This document shows, in pieces, positions 35,601 to 43,554 of a stretch of 64,000 bases of DNA. This stretch comes from Reichenbachiella versicolor. GTDB lineage: Bacteria > Bacteroidota > Bacteroidia > Cytophagales > Cyclobacteriaceae. Where the stretch lies: positions 124,001 through 188,000 of the forward strand of contig NZ_QFZQ01000008.1 of the NCBI RefSeq assembly GCF_003171675.1, read 5' to 3'. Within the stretch, counting starts at the first letter, position 1; every line of letters begins with the position of its first letter. A program made the translations under genes and the position numbers. Under the pieces are notes generated by a model. It was not told where the DNA came from. It saw only the letters and a list, made by a program, of their open reading frames with translations, and ran no database searches.

Positions 35601-36650
35601 GAAAACCAAGAAGAGATTCCTGAATTGGACTTTGATTCTTTATTGAATCTTGCTGGCAAGCATCTTATGCAAGTTCAGCTCAATGGGCACTATCGAAGTA
35701 AGAATCTAGATTTGATTCGATTCTCTAATGAACATTTTTATGATAATCGATTGGATATGTTGCCGGATTGTAATGATCTTAATCAAGGTGACAGAGCAAT
35801 CGAGTACATCAAGGTAGAAGGGGTCTGGCACAAGAACAAAAATAAAGTTGAAGCAGACAGAATTGTTGAGTTGGTTAAGCAGCTGTTGGAATTAAAACCC
35901 AATCTAGAAATTGGTATAGTTACATTTAATGTCCAACAGCAACTACATATTATTGGTCGACTAGAAGAATATTCAGTTGAAAAAAATATTATTCTTCCAG
36001 ACAATTTAATTGTTAAAAATATTGAGAATATTCAGGGTGATGAGAAAGACGTAATTATTTTCTCTACTGTTTACGCACCTGATTCTTCTGGCCGCATGAT
36101 CATGAATTTTGGCAGTCTCAATACGGAAGGAGGTGAAAACCGACTCAATGTGGCTATTACTAGGGCAAGGGAAAAGATTTATTTAGTCACGAGTATTTTT
36201 CCTCAGCAATTAAACGTAGAACAAGCTAAGTATGCTGGCCCTAGATTATTAAAAAAGTATCTTGAATTTGCTTTTAAAGTATTTGAAGGTAATACAAGGC
36301 ACGATCGTCAGACAAAATTCGAACATTCCAAAAATTGGTATTTATCTGCGAAGATTAAGGATATTGAATTTAATGAATTTCAACATGTTGATATAGACTC
36401 CACTATGCCATATATGGACTTAGCTATTCAACATAAAGACAACTATATAGGAGGCTTATTAACTGATGATGAGCTGTATCATGGAGCTATTAGTGTAAAG
36501 GCATCGCATGTTTACAAGCACTATATTTTGAAGTTTAAAAACTGGAATTATCTCAGCTTATTCAGTCGTCAATATTGGTCGAACCCTGATCACTTGAGAG
36601 ATCAAATCAAAAGATTGATAGGTAGAAACATTAAAGAAGAAGATCAATAA
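32619..36650 (+). CDS. Giant SF1 (UPF1/DNA2-like) helicase with degenerate C-terminal nuclease domain
   Basis: A 1343-aa superfamily-1 helicase. The N-terminal about 300 residues resemble the DUF4011-type lead region. Walker A is AVVQGPPGTGKSQ (about 314-326). A long helical insertion (about 390-900) follows, then Walker B/DEAS LVIFDEASQCF (about 948-958), GDSKQLKP, and motifs V-VI (IQGDEKDVIIFSTV ... ENRLNVAITRAREKIYLVTS, about 1145-1190). The last about 80 residues match the shape of the MTES_1575 restriction-endonuclease-like domain (MDLAIQ, GGLLTDDELYHG, NWNYLSLFSRQYWSNP) but lack the catalytic Glu and Arg. The 3' end is part of a 32-bp palindrome. Substrate and role (repair, RNA or defence) are unknown. 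Confidence 0.85.
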   Translation: MEEILKSYLRRLTNLSGNNRSLLLLKLTTEQFMDVHDFDYALKEPSFKILEKIIARKTNIPLCTIQDSRDGDSNKLSKRLKKLTRIDNLVYEERGARDLYLGWPIVKGKFSDGTIVRCPLMFFPVSITSDHKNWLVHVRKDVNITMNKSFLLAYAYFNGLTPNETLLERVFDDFDRESTGFKTDLYELLKKENLEVNFNQDNFQDVLKSFDSVKKLELENFEKEGELKLFPQAIIGIFPQAGSYLVPDYMTMLERPPENVESFFKERNLDTTDDLDTSYYRFLKKVKEDQTYAPFKLDAYQENALKAIKKGNSAVVQGPPGTGKSQLICNLIADYIARGKNVLLVSQKRAALDVVFERLEEKQLGEFLGLLHDFKNDRKPIYQQIEKQISHLEDYRSMNNSLDAIQIERNFLKTSRLIDQLEEELEEFKAALFDTTECGHSIKELYLTSSPHRQSIPLNQEYRFFKVGDISAFKRKLKYYSIYAEQFENENHPWFRRLSFASYGVKERQVLSDYINEIEPYINVLEIVTKKAVGKKILFGDVAEIIRKKSDIVHLASLLKDKQAFRGLVKLLKSEPNRVEKKEIAEIEKTTLQFFDGEGPELSLESQELGRFQEVLERGLAAKGNLLKWFWWKFFSKDKIFITRVLVANKLKNSREAFNILVEKVDNRLNLEHNLTGLIKLKGLLELPSKFRKIDIQNWFFYQKQAIEARDLLRNIRQLNDYISAENLDGVEYVKKLESLLVALEPIEEKLSHWEKYFSIAHLRQIFGKHVDMKKLDKSLHLDFDSLCEYDKLKEELSHEEKRVIEKIQEELPSANADQWVKLFDNSLKLAWIDHIEIKYPVLRTVSSQKFEQMQLDLQNAVSEKFRLSNEILLIKSRERVYKNVEYNRLNNMVTYRDVYHQVTKKRRIWPVRKLIANYPREIFDLIPCWLASPESASAIFPMEKVFDLVIFDEASQCFVEKGIPAMYRGKQVVVAGDSKQLKPNDLYQVRWEEENQEEIPELDFDSLLNLAGKHLMQVQLNGHYRSKNLDLIRFSNEHFYDNRLDMLPDCNDLNQGDRAIEYIKVEGVWHKNKNKVEADRIVELVKQLLELKPNLEIGIVTFNVQQQLHIIGRLEEYSVEKNIILPDNLIVKNIENIQGDEKDVIIFSTVYAPDSSGRMIMNFGSLNTEGGENRLNVAITRAREKIYLVTSIFPQQLNVEQAKYAGPRLLKKYLEFAFKVFEGNTRHDRQTKFEHSKNWYLSAKIKDIEFNEFQHVDIDSTMPYMDLAIQHKDNYIGGLLTDDELYHGAISVKASHVYKHYILKFKNWNYLSLFSRQYWSNPDHLRDQIKRLIGRNIKEEDQ

Positions 36651-36666
36651 TTATTGATCTTCTTCT
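36635..36666. repeat. 32-bp perfect palindrome formed by two convergent 3' ends
   Basis: 16-bp arms meet at 36650/36651, exactly at the touching stop codons of the helicase and gldH. Both proteins therefore end in the same residues, EEDQ. It may act as a bidirectional terminator hairpin, but no T-run follows. Confidence 0.8.
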
Positions 36667-37142
36667 GGAGATTTTACGACTTTCAGACCAAAGGCCATAA
36701 TTCCTGGAAGTTCTTCCATTCTCATGAATTGTTTGATTTTAAAAGAATGTTTTCCGGGCATTTCAAACTGATATCCTTTTAAAATTGGAATCTCTCTATC
36801 AAAAAGGTCTCCTACACCGTCCCCAAGAGGTTCGCCGGATTTTTTATCAAAAAGCATCAAATTTTGAAGCTCTTCTGATGCAATTGACTGAGTTGAATCT
36901 ACAAGATAATGAGTTACAAACACATTATAATAAGGGTATTGTACGGCATATCGTACATTGTATGATATGTCGTATTTAATAGATGCATCCTCTATTTCGA
37001 AGTCAAATGATGCTAATGAATCAACATTCCATATACCTGCTGGAATATCTTGGTAGCCATCATATATCACATCATTTTTACAAGACGTCAATACGCTAAC
37101 TAATGTAATTAGTGCTAATGAGTATGTAAGTAGTTTCTTCAT
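36651..37142 (-). CDS. gldH: Gliding motility lipoprotein GldH
   Basis: Lipoprotein of the Bacteroidota gliding/type 9 secretion set, placed by its lipobox in the periplasm or outer membrane. The 163-aa protein starts MKKLLTYSLALITLVSVLTSCK, a lipoprotein signal with Cys about 21. The GldH fold follows: SFDFEIEDASIKYDISYNVRYAVQYPYYNVFVTHYL, LMLFDKKSGEPLGDGVGDLFDREIPILKGYQF and PGKHSFKIKQFMRMEELPGIMAFGLKVVK. An upstream in-frame extension runs into ricT and lacks any signal, so I chose the ATG at 37140-37142. It follows ricT by 4 bases, the usual Bacteroidota order. In Flavobacterium johnsoniae it is needed for gliding. Confidence 0.92.
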   Translation of the reverse strand: MKKLLTYSLALITLVSVLTSCKNDVIYDGYQDIPAGIWNVDSLASFDFEIEDASIKYDISYNVRYAVQYPYYNVFVTHYLVDSTQSIASEELQNLMLFDKKSGEPLGDGVGDLFDREIPILKGYQFEMPGKHSFKIKQFMRMEELPGIMAFGLKVVKSPEEDQ

Positions 37143-37146
37143 TTGA

Positions 37147-38484
37147 TTATTTCTTAGGTTTAGTATTCCTATTTCGATTTCGTCTATTTCCTTGATTTTT
37201 AGATCTGTGGTTTTGATTCTTAGGTTGATTGTTTTCTGGGTTCTTGTTTTGTTCTCCTTTAGCTTTTGACTTGTTGTTTTTAGGTTTTGTATTCTCCTTT
37301 TGCTGATTAGAGTTATTATTTTGTTTCGAGACAAGGTTATTATTTGTTTTGGATCTATTTCTCCGTCTAGCCTTGTTGTTGGGTTTATTTTTCTTTCGAT
37401 ATTTTTTATCAATACGATCAAGATCATTATTCAATGATAAGAAATCTGCATTGGAAGATTCGATTTCCACCAGCTCTTCTTTAAGAGATTCTGGCTTTTG
37501 ACCCCGAGCATTCAATTTTTGAATTTCAACTACTCGATCAGTATCTACAGATATCCATGCGTTTTCGTTTTTATATCCGAACCACATGATTTTTCTAAAG
37601 ATATCGGTCTTTTGTAATCTGGCCTCACCTTTCTCTGTCAAAAGTGGTTTGTCAACTTTTGGAATGTCTCCAAGAGCATCCATATAAGTTTCCAATTCAT
37701 AATTTAGACAGCATTTAAGACGTCCACATTGACCAGATAGTTTGCTAGGGTTAAGAGAAAGGTTTTGATATCTAGCGGCTGATGTGGAGACACTTTTGAA
37801 TTCAGATAACCATGTAGAACAGCAAAGTTCTCGACCACAGGACCCGATTCCACCCAGTCTACTTGCTTCCTGACGAAGACTGATTTGACGCATTTCCACA
37901 CGTATTCTAAACTCTCCAGCCAATTGTTTGATTAATTCTCGAAAGTCTACTCTTTCGTCAGCTGAATAGTAAAATGTAGCTTTAGAATTATCAGCCTGAA
38001 ACTCAATATCAGTTAACTTCATTTGAAGCTTGAGTTTATCTATAATTTCTCTGGTTCGGAATAGAGTTGTATTTTCTCGATTCTTTGCGGTTTCAAATTT
38101 CTCAAGGTCTTTTTGCGTTGCAACACGATAGATACTTCGAATATCATCATTATTCTTAACCTTTTTCTTTTGCATTTGAAGCCTTACTAACTCTCCTTGT
38201 AAAGAAATATAGCCAATGTGATGACCATTAGGTACGTCTATCACTACAGGGTCTCCAGGATAAAGCTCTAAATCGTTAGTATTTCTATAGAAATCCTTCC
38301 TTCCATTTTTAAATCTAACTTCTAATACGTCAAACGTATCCTCTCGTGGCATATCCATGTTGGATAACCAATCGAATACATTCTTTTTGTTGCAGCCTCC
38401 ACTATCGCATCCGCCATTTCTATTGCAACCCAGTACGTTACCTTCTGCAGCTGTCAGTGTGCTACAAGAACTACATCCTGACAT
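37147..38484 (-). CDS. ricT: RicT (PSP1/YaaT family) iron-sulfur regulatory subunit
   Basis: A 445-aa member of the PSP1/YaaT/RicT family. In Bacillus RicT forms an Fe-S complex with RicA and RicF affecting RNase Y and phosphorelays; in Bacteroidota the partners are unknown. N-terminal Cys cluster MSGCSSCSTL...GCNRNGGCDSGGCNKK, PSP1 domain (about 45-200) and the C-terminal Cys motifs GIGSCGRELCCSTWL and SGQCGRLKCCLNYEL are visible. An unusual Asn/Lys/Arg-rich low-complexity tail (about 355-445) could bind nucleic acid. It is transcribed ahead of gldH with a 4-base gap, a conserved pairing. Function in this organism is inferred only. Confidence 0.9.
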   Translation of the reverse strand: MSGCSSCSTLTAAEGNVLGCNRNGGCDSGGCNKKNVFDWLSNMDMPREDTFDVLEVRFKNGRKDFYRNTNDLELYPGDPVVIDVPNGHHIGYISLQGELVRLQMQKKKVKNNDDIRSIYRVATQKDLEKFETAKNRENTTLFRTREIIDKLKLQMKLTDIEFQADNSKATFYYSADERVDFRELIKQLAGEFRIRVEMRQISLRQEASRLGGIGSCGRELCCSTWLSEFKSVSTSAARYQNLSLNPSKLSGQCGRLKCCLNYELETYMDALGDIPKVDKPLLTEKGEARLQKTDIFRKIMWFGYKNENAWISVDTDRVVEIQKLNARGQKPESLKEELVEIESSNADFLSLNNDLDRIDKKYRKKNKPNNKARRRNRSKTNNNLVSKQNNNSNQQKENTKPKNNKSKAKGEQNKNPENNQPKNQNHRSKNQGNRRNRNRNTKPKK

Positions 38485-38648
38485 ATGTCTATCATCTAAG
38501 TGAGTTACAAATGACTAATGTCACTTTTAATCACAGGTTTATCAATAATCAATCAATTCAAAAACTTGATTCTCTAAATATAAGTAAGAATTAAATTCTT
38601 ATCGTACTTGACCAAGAGACTCATTTCATTATTAGAAGGGTGGGATTC

Positions 38649-39932
38649 TCACCCTTTCCAATTAAGAAGGTCTTGCCCTATATCTTTACGCATTGTCATA
38701 CCATCCCAAGAAATTTTTGACAAATTATCATAGGATAGATTAAGAGCAGATTGGATTGAATCGCCAATTCCTGTTGATGCGAGCACACGACCTCCGTTAG
38801 TTACTATTTCTTCACCTGATACTTTTGTTCCAGCATGAAAAACAATTCCTTTCTTTTCTTGACCGAGACCAGTCATTGAATTTCCTTTTTTATAAGAACC
38901 AGGGTATCCACCTGAAACTGCCACCACAGTAGTAGCAGTTTCATCGCTAAACTCTATGGTTTCATTAGCAAGCTCTTTTTTAGCTGCTGCTATAAGATGT
39001 TGAGTTAAATCAGATTTGATTCTTGGCAATACTACTTCAGTTTCCGGATCTCCCATTCTGACATTGTATTCTACCACTGAAGGCTCTCCATTGTTGTTCA
39101 TCAGCCCGATGAAAATAAAGCCAACGTAATCAATTCCTTCTTTGTTTAATCCATTTACTGTTGGAATTACCACCTTTTCTTCAACCCGTTTCATGAATTC
39201 GGCATCAGCAAAAGGGACTGGTGATACAGCACCCATTCCGCCTGTATTAGGGCCAGTATCTCCCTCACCGATTCTTTTATAATCTTTAGCTTCTGGAAGG
39301 ATTAAATAATCTTTTCCGTCAGTTAAAACAAAAACGGATAGTTCAATACCATGTAGATACTCCTCTATTACTACTTTGTTACTAGCATCTCCGAATTTGC
39401 CTCCTAGCATTTCTTCAAGAGTATCTTTTGCTTCATTTAGGTCTTCGGTAATAATTACACCTTTGCCAGCTGCAAGTCCATCAGCTTTTAATACGAAAGG
39501 TCCTTCTAAAGTTTCTAGATATTCTTTTCCATCATTAATATTTAATGAGGTAATAGTTTTAGAACCCGCAGTTGGCACACCATGACGGTTCATGAACTCT
39601 TTCGAATAATCTTTACTTCCTTCTAGTTGTGCTCCATCGGCGCTAGGACCGACTACTAGAACTTCAGCTAAGTTTGGTTTACTGTCTATGTAGTTTCTAA
39701 TTCCTTTAACTAAGGGTTCTTCGGGTCCAACTACAACCATTCCAATATTTTGGTCGATAATAGCTCTTTCTATTTCTTCGAAATCATTAACTCCGATTTC
39801 AAGATTCGTAGCCACACTATTAGTACCGGCATTTCCTGGTGCAACAAATAGATCATCACACAAATCACTTTGTTTTATTTTCCAAGCCAGTGCATGTTCT
39901 CTTCCGCCTGATCCAATTATTAGAATATTCAT
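38649..39932 (-). CDS. purD: Phosphoribosylamine-glycine ligase
   Basis: Second step of purine synthesis: joins 5-phosphoribosylamine and glycine using ATP (GAR synthetase). The 427-aa protein begins MNILIIGSGGREHALAWKI, the PurD start, and shows SKDYSKEFMNRHGVPTAGS, the ATP-grasp segment GPFVLKADGLAAGKGVII, GDTGPNTGGMGAVSPVP and NVRMGDPETEVVLPRI with the metal-binding residues. A terminator-like hairpin overlaps its stop region (38636-38656). It has its own -7 promoter match. purB is elsewhere, so purine genes are scattered in this genome. Certain assignment. Confidence 0.97.
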   Translation of the reverse strand: MNILIIGSGGREHALAWKIKQSDLCDDLFVAPGNAGTNSVATNLEIGVNDFEEIERAIIDQNIGMVVVGPEEPLVKGIRNYIDSKPNLAEVLVVGPSADGAQLEGSKDYSKEFMNRHGVPTAGSKTITSLNINDGKEYLETLEGPFVLKADGLAAGKGVIITEDLNEAKDTLEEMLGGKFGDASNKVVIEEYLHGIELSVFVLTDGKDYLILPEAKDYKRIGEGDTGPNTGGMGAVSPVPFADAEFMKRVEEKVVIPTVNGLNKEGIDYVGFIFIGLMNNNGEPSVVEYNVRMGDPETEVVLPRIKSDLTQHLIAAAKKELANETIEFSDETATTVVAVSGGYPGSYKKGNSMTGLGQEKKGIVFHAGTKVSGEEIVTNGGRVLASTGIGDSIQSALNLSYDNLSKISWDGMTMRKDIGQDLLNWKG

Positions 39933-40009
39933 GAATTTTTGATTGTTTCCTGATTTATCAGGAGTATTTAAAAACTAATAGCACCGATCCACGATACCAT
40001 ATGGAGCCG

Positions 40010-40017
40010 CAAAAGTA
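40010..40017 (-). promoter_or_regulatory. -7 promoter element of purD
   Basis: Minus strand TACTTTTG, an exact TAnnTTTG match, about 78 bases before the purD ATG. Confidence 0.5.
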
Positions 40018-40043
40018 ATTGATCTATCTAGTATCAGCTAACT

Positions 40044-42230
40044 CTAATTTGCGTATTCAGACATGAATTTGATTCGCATAAGTCTTACTTCCTCTTCAGT
40101 GTATCCATCAACTTCTAGTTCGTCCATAGCTTCATCGATATCATCGGTCTCAGCTGTTAAGAAATAGTCCATGATATCATCTTGTCGATCTTCATCGATA
40201 AAAGAGTCAATATAGTAATCAAGATTTAATTTGGTTCCAGAGTAAATAATGTGCTCAATTTCTTCTAAAACCTGGTCAAATGAGATGGCTTTAAGATCAG
40301 CTATTTCCTCCAAATCCATTTTAGCATCAATCTTTTGAATCAAGAAAATCTTGATTTTTGACTTGTTAACAGCAGATTTGATAACCACGTTTGATGCTGT
40401 TTCCAGTTCGTTTTCCTCTACGTACTTCGTTATCAGATCAATAAAAGGTTTTCCGAACTTAGAAACCTTACCCATTCCTACACCATTAATCTGAGCAAGA
40501 TCATCCTTAGTAGTAGGGTATGCTGTGGCCATTTCTTCAAGAGAAGGATCCTGAAATATAACGTATGGAGGTAAATTCTTTTGCTTTGCTACCTTTTTAC
40601 GAAGGTCTTTCAGCATGTTGAAAAGTTCCTTGTCGTAAGCCTTATTTTGAGATAAATGACCCGCATCTTCTAAGTTTTCGACATTGTAGTCATGATCTTT
40701 AGAAAGCATTACTTCAAAAGGAGACTTTAAGAAATCATGTCCTTTTTTGGTTACTTTCAATACGCCAATATTGACTATGTCTTTTTCTAAAAACTCATTC
40801 AAAAGAGTTTGGCGTACTACAGATCTCCAAAAAACTTCAGATTCATCATTTCCCGTACCAAATACATCTAATTTGCTGTGGTCATAACTCTTCACATATT
40901 GGCTCTCAATACCTCTGACTACATCAACTATGTGTTTTATGCCAAACCTTTCCTCAGTTTTGATGGCCGTGTCTATTACTTTTTGGATAAATGATTGACC
41001 TTCAAATATTTCTTTAGGATGTGCACAATTATCACACATTCCACTGTCTTTGCACTTACTATCATCGTATTCTTCACCAAAATAGTGAAGAAGTTGTTTA
41101 CGTCTGCAGACTGATGACTCTGCATACGAAGACATCTCTTCCAATAAATGCTTCGCATTTTCACGTTCTGTTACTGGTTTGTCTTTATTGAATTTTTCAA
41201 GCTTAATAATGTCATCAAGGGTGTAAAACATTACACATTTTCCTTCAAGACCATCTCTACCAGCTCTACCAGTTTCTTGGTAATACCCTTCTAAAGATTT
41301 GGGAGTATCATAGTGAATCACGAATCGGACGTCAGGCTTATCAATCCCCATTCCAAAAGCAATTGTGGCTACAATCACATCGACATCTTCACTTAGGAAG
41401 TCATCTTGGTTTTTCATTCTAGTAGCACTTTCAAGACCTGCATGGTAGGGTGCCGCATTGACTCCGTTGACTTTCAGAAATTCTGCAATTTCTTCTACTT
41501 TTTTTCTACTCAAGCAGTAGATAACCCCTGATTGCCCTTTAAAATCGTTGATGATTTTAATCAGTTGCTTGTTAACATCTACTTTAGGCCTGATCTCATA
41601 AAAAAGATTCGTTCGGTTGAAAGAAGACTTAAAAACATCAGCTTCCTCCATATTTAGATTCTTTTGGATATCCATCTGAACCTTTGGAGTGGCTGTAGCC
41701 GTCAGCGCAATTATTGGAATATTTCCTAATTGTTCCATGATGCTCTTAATCCGTCGGTATTCTGGACGGAAGTCATGACCCCATTCAGAAATACAATGCG
41801 CTTCGTCAATGGCTGCAAAAGAAATTTTTGCCTCACTTAAGAAAGCAATATTATCTTCTTTTGTTAGGGACTCTGGTGCCACATACAAAAGTTTCACTTC
41901 TTCTGATAAAACTCCGTCTTTGACTCTCTTTGAATCAGTTTTATTTAAAGTAGAATTTAGAAACTCTGCTCTGATTCCGAAAGCGTTTAGCTGATCAACT
42001 TGATTTTTCATCAATGCTATCAATGGAGAAATAACGATGGCCGTTCCTTCACACATGACAGCTGGTAGCTGATAACAAAGTGACTTTCCTGCTCCCGTAG
42101 GCATCAGGACGAAAGTGTTTTTTCCTTTAAGGATGTTGTTGATGATTTGCTCTTGGTTGCCTCTGAAGCTGCTAAAACCAAACGTCTTCTTCAGTTGCTC
42201 CTGTAATCCCACATCTTGAGTAATTATCAT
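40044..42230 (-). CDS. recQ: ATP-dependent DNA helicase RecQ
   Basis: 3'-5' SF2 DNA helicase for recombination and fork repair. The 728-aa protein (start ATG 42228-42230, MIITQDVGLQEQLKKTFGF) shows Walker A LMPTGAGKSLCYQLP (about 42-56), DEAH box AIDEAHCISEWGHDFRPEYR, motif VI YYQETGRAGRDG, and the zinc-binding RQC Cys cluster CRRKQLLHYFGEEYDDSKCKDSGMCDNC. An HRDC-like unit follows (LRKKVAKQKNLPPYVIFQDPSLEEMA) and an acidic tail. A further 12-residue N-terminal extension is possible but starts beyond the promoter. The -7 element at 42237-42244 places transcription start at or next to this ATG. Certain assignment. Confidence 0.95.
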   Translation of the reverse strand: MIITQDVGLQEQLKKTFGFSSFRGNQEQIINNILKGKNTFVLMPTGAGKSLCYQLPAVMCEGTAIVISPLIALMKNQVDQLNAFGIRAEFLNSTLNKTDSKRVKDGVLSEEVKLLYVAPESLTKEDNIAFLSEAKISFAAIDEAHCISEWGHDFRPEYRRIKSIMEQLGNIPIIALTATATPKVQMDIQKNLNMEEADVFKSSFNRTNLFYEIRPKVDVNKQLIKIINDFKGQSGVIYCLSRKKVEEIAEFLKVNGVNAAPYHAGLESATRMKNQDDFLSEDVDVIVATIAFGMGIDKPDVRFVIHYDTPKSLEGYYQETGRAGRDGLEGKCVMFYTLDDIIKLEKFNKDKPVTERENAKHLLEEMSSYAESSVCRRKQLLHYFGEEYDDSKCKDSGMCDNCAHPKEIFEGQSFIQKVIDTAIKTEERFGIKHIVDVVRGIESQYVKSYDHSKLDVFGTGNDESEVFWRSVVRQTLLNEFLEKDIVNIGVLKVTKKGHDFLKSPFEVMLSKDHDYNVENLEDAGHLSQNKAYDKELFNMLKDLRKKVAKQKNLPPYVIFQDPSLEEMATAYPTTKDDLAQINGVGMGKVSKFGKPFIDLITKYVEENELETASNVVIKSAVNKSKIKIFLIQKIDAKMDLEEIADLKAISFDQVLEEIEHIIYSGTKLNLDYYIDSFIDEDRQDDIMDYFLTAETDDIDEAMDELEVDGYTEEEVRLMRIKFMSEYAN

Positions 42231-42236
42231 TTGTCT

Positions 42237-42244
42237 CAAAATTA
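42237..42244 (-). promoter_or_regulatory. -7 promoter element of recQ (leaderless)
   Basis: Minus strand TAATTTTG matches TAnnTTTG; the ATG lies 7 bases after the box, which predicts a leaderless or nearly leaderless recQ mRNA. Confidence 0.55.
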
Positions 42245-42397
42245 AACGGATACATAAATTAACCATTTTATGCTGATTTTCAATCGCTAAACGGCAATTA
42301 ATGCACCGAACTGCTGCAATAATTTTTTTCTATGACGCTCAAGGCATCAGTTTATTGTAATAATTACGTTACTAATATTTCAAACCAATATTCTTCG

Positions 42398-42405
42398 TAG
42401 TTTTG
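42398..42405 (+). promoter_or_regulatory. -7 promoter element of manC
   Basis: TAGTTTTG matches TAnnTTTG, with the ATG 21 bases after the box. Confidence 0.5.
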
Positions 42406-42425
42406 AAGCCAAATTAACTAATTAA

Positions 42426-43499
42426 ATGAGCTCACAAGTATACGTAGTAATAATGGCTGGCGGTGTCGGAAGTAGGTTTTGGCCGTACAGTCGAAACTCT
42501 CGACCGAAGCAATTTATAGACATCCTAGGTACTGGAAAGTCTTTACTTCAGATGACCTACGAGAGGTTTCTAAATACTTCCAACAAAGATAATATATTGG
42601 TGGTTACTAACCAGATATATGCTGATCTCGTTAAGGAACAACTTCCAGAAGTTTCAGAAGATCACATATTATGTGAGCCAGATCGTAGAAATACGGCTCC
42701 ATGTATTGCTTATGCTGCATATAAAATCAAGTCTAAAGACCCCAATGCAGTAATGGTAGTCACTCCGGCAGATCATGCTGTCTTTCAAACCGAAAAATTC
42801 ACAGAAATCATAGCAAAAGGAATTAAAGCTTCCGATGCTACTGAAAGTTTAGTGACAATAGGAATTACGCCAAATCGTCCAGAAACAGGATATGGATATA
42901 TTCAATATGAGGAAGGTAATGAGGACGTATCGAAAGTAAAAAACTTCACAGAGAAACCTAATCTCGAAAAAGCAAAACAGTTCTTGGAAAGTGGAGACTT
43001 TGTCTGGAATGCGGGGATTTTTATATGGTCGATTGATACTATTACTAAGTCTTTTGGAAAATACCTTCCTGATGTAGCTGAGGCTTTCGAAAAGGCAAAT
43101 GATTTGTATTATACTGATAAAGAGGAAGGTTATATTAATCCCGCATATAGTGAAATGGAAGGGATATCAATTGACTACGGTATACTTGAGAAATCTCCTA
43201 ATGTCTATGTGGTTCCTGCTGATTTTGACTGGTCCGATTTAGGTTCATGGAGTTCACTTCATGAAATGAGAGATAAAGATGATAATGATAATGTAGTGGA
43301 TGGTGAAGCTATTATTATGGATGCCAAGAATAATATCATCAAAAGTGAAACAGATAGGTTGTTGGTATTAGATGACTTGGACGGTTACTTGGTAGGTGAC
43401 TTCGAAGATGTCTTAATTGTTTGTAAAAAAGATAATGAGGCTAAGTTCAGAGAATATGTAGCTGCGGCAAAAGAAAAAACTGGAAGCAAACACCAATAG
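42426..43499 (+). CDS. manC: Mannose-1-phosphate guanylyltransferase
   Basis: Makes GDP-mannose from mannose-1-phosphate and GTP for polysaccharide and lipopolysaccharide sugars. The 357-aa protein carries the nucleotide-loop VIMAGGVGSRFWPYSRNSRPKQF (about 8-30), EPDRRNTAPCIAYAAYKI, VVTPADHAVF, TGYGYIQY, VKNFTEKPNLEKA and WNAGIFIWS. It lacks the C-terminal isomerase half of bifunctional PMI-GMP enzymes, so it is the short form. It has its own promoter-like element and a shared convergent terminator with rlmB. Assignment is firm. Confidence 0.95.
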   Translation: MSSQVYVVIMAGGVGSRFWPYSRNSRPKQFIDILGTGKSLLQMTYERFLNTSNKDNILVVTNQIYADLVKEQLPEVSEDHILCEPDRRNTAPCIAYAAYKIKSKDPNAVMVVTPADHAVFQTEKFTEIIAKGIKASDATESLVTIGITPNRPETGYGYIQYEEGNEDVSKVKNFTEKPNLEKAKQFLESGDFVWNAGIFIWSIDTITKSFGKYLPDVAEAFEKANDLYYTDKEEGYINPAYSEMEGISIDYGILEKSPNVYVVPADFDWSDLGSWSSLHEMRDKDDNDNVVDGEAIIMDAKNNIIKSETDRLLVLDDLDGYLVGDFEDVLIVCKKDNEAKFREYVAAAKEKTGSKHQ

Positions 43500-43509
43500 A
43501 ATTTGATTC

Positions 43510-43547
43510 AACTTTACGAAAGTAAATAATCAAACTTTCGTAAAGTT
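43510..43547. terminator. Bidirectional terminator between manC and rlmB
   Basis: 14-bp stem AACTTTACGAAAGT / ACTTTCGTAAAGTT with a 10-nt loop, between the convergent stops. Confidence 0.82.
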
Positions 43548-43554
43548 TAAAATA

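Noticed and set aside
36651-37427. Longer GldH reading frame starting at 37427
   Set aside because: The extra 95 residues are the antisense-like shifted reading of the ricT low-complexity tail; the real start carries a lipoprotein signal at 37142.
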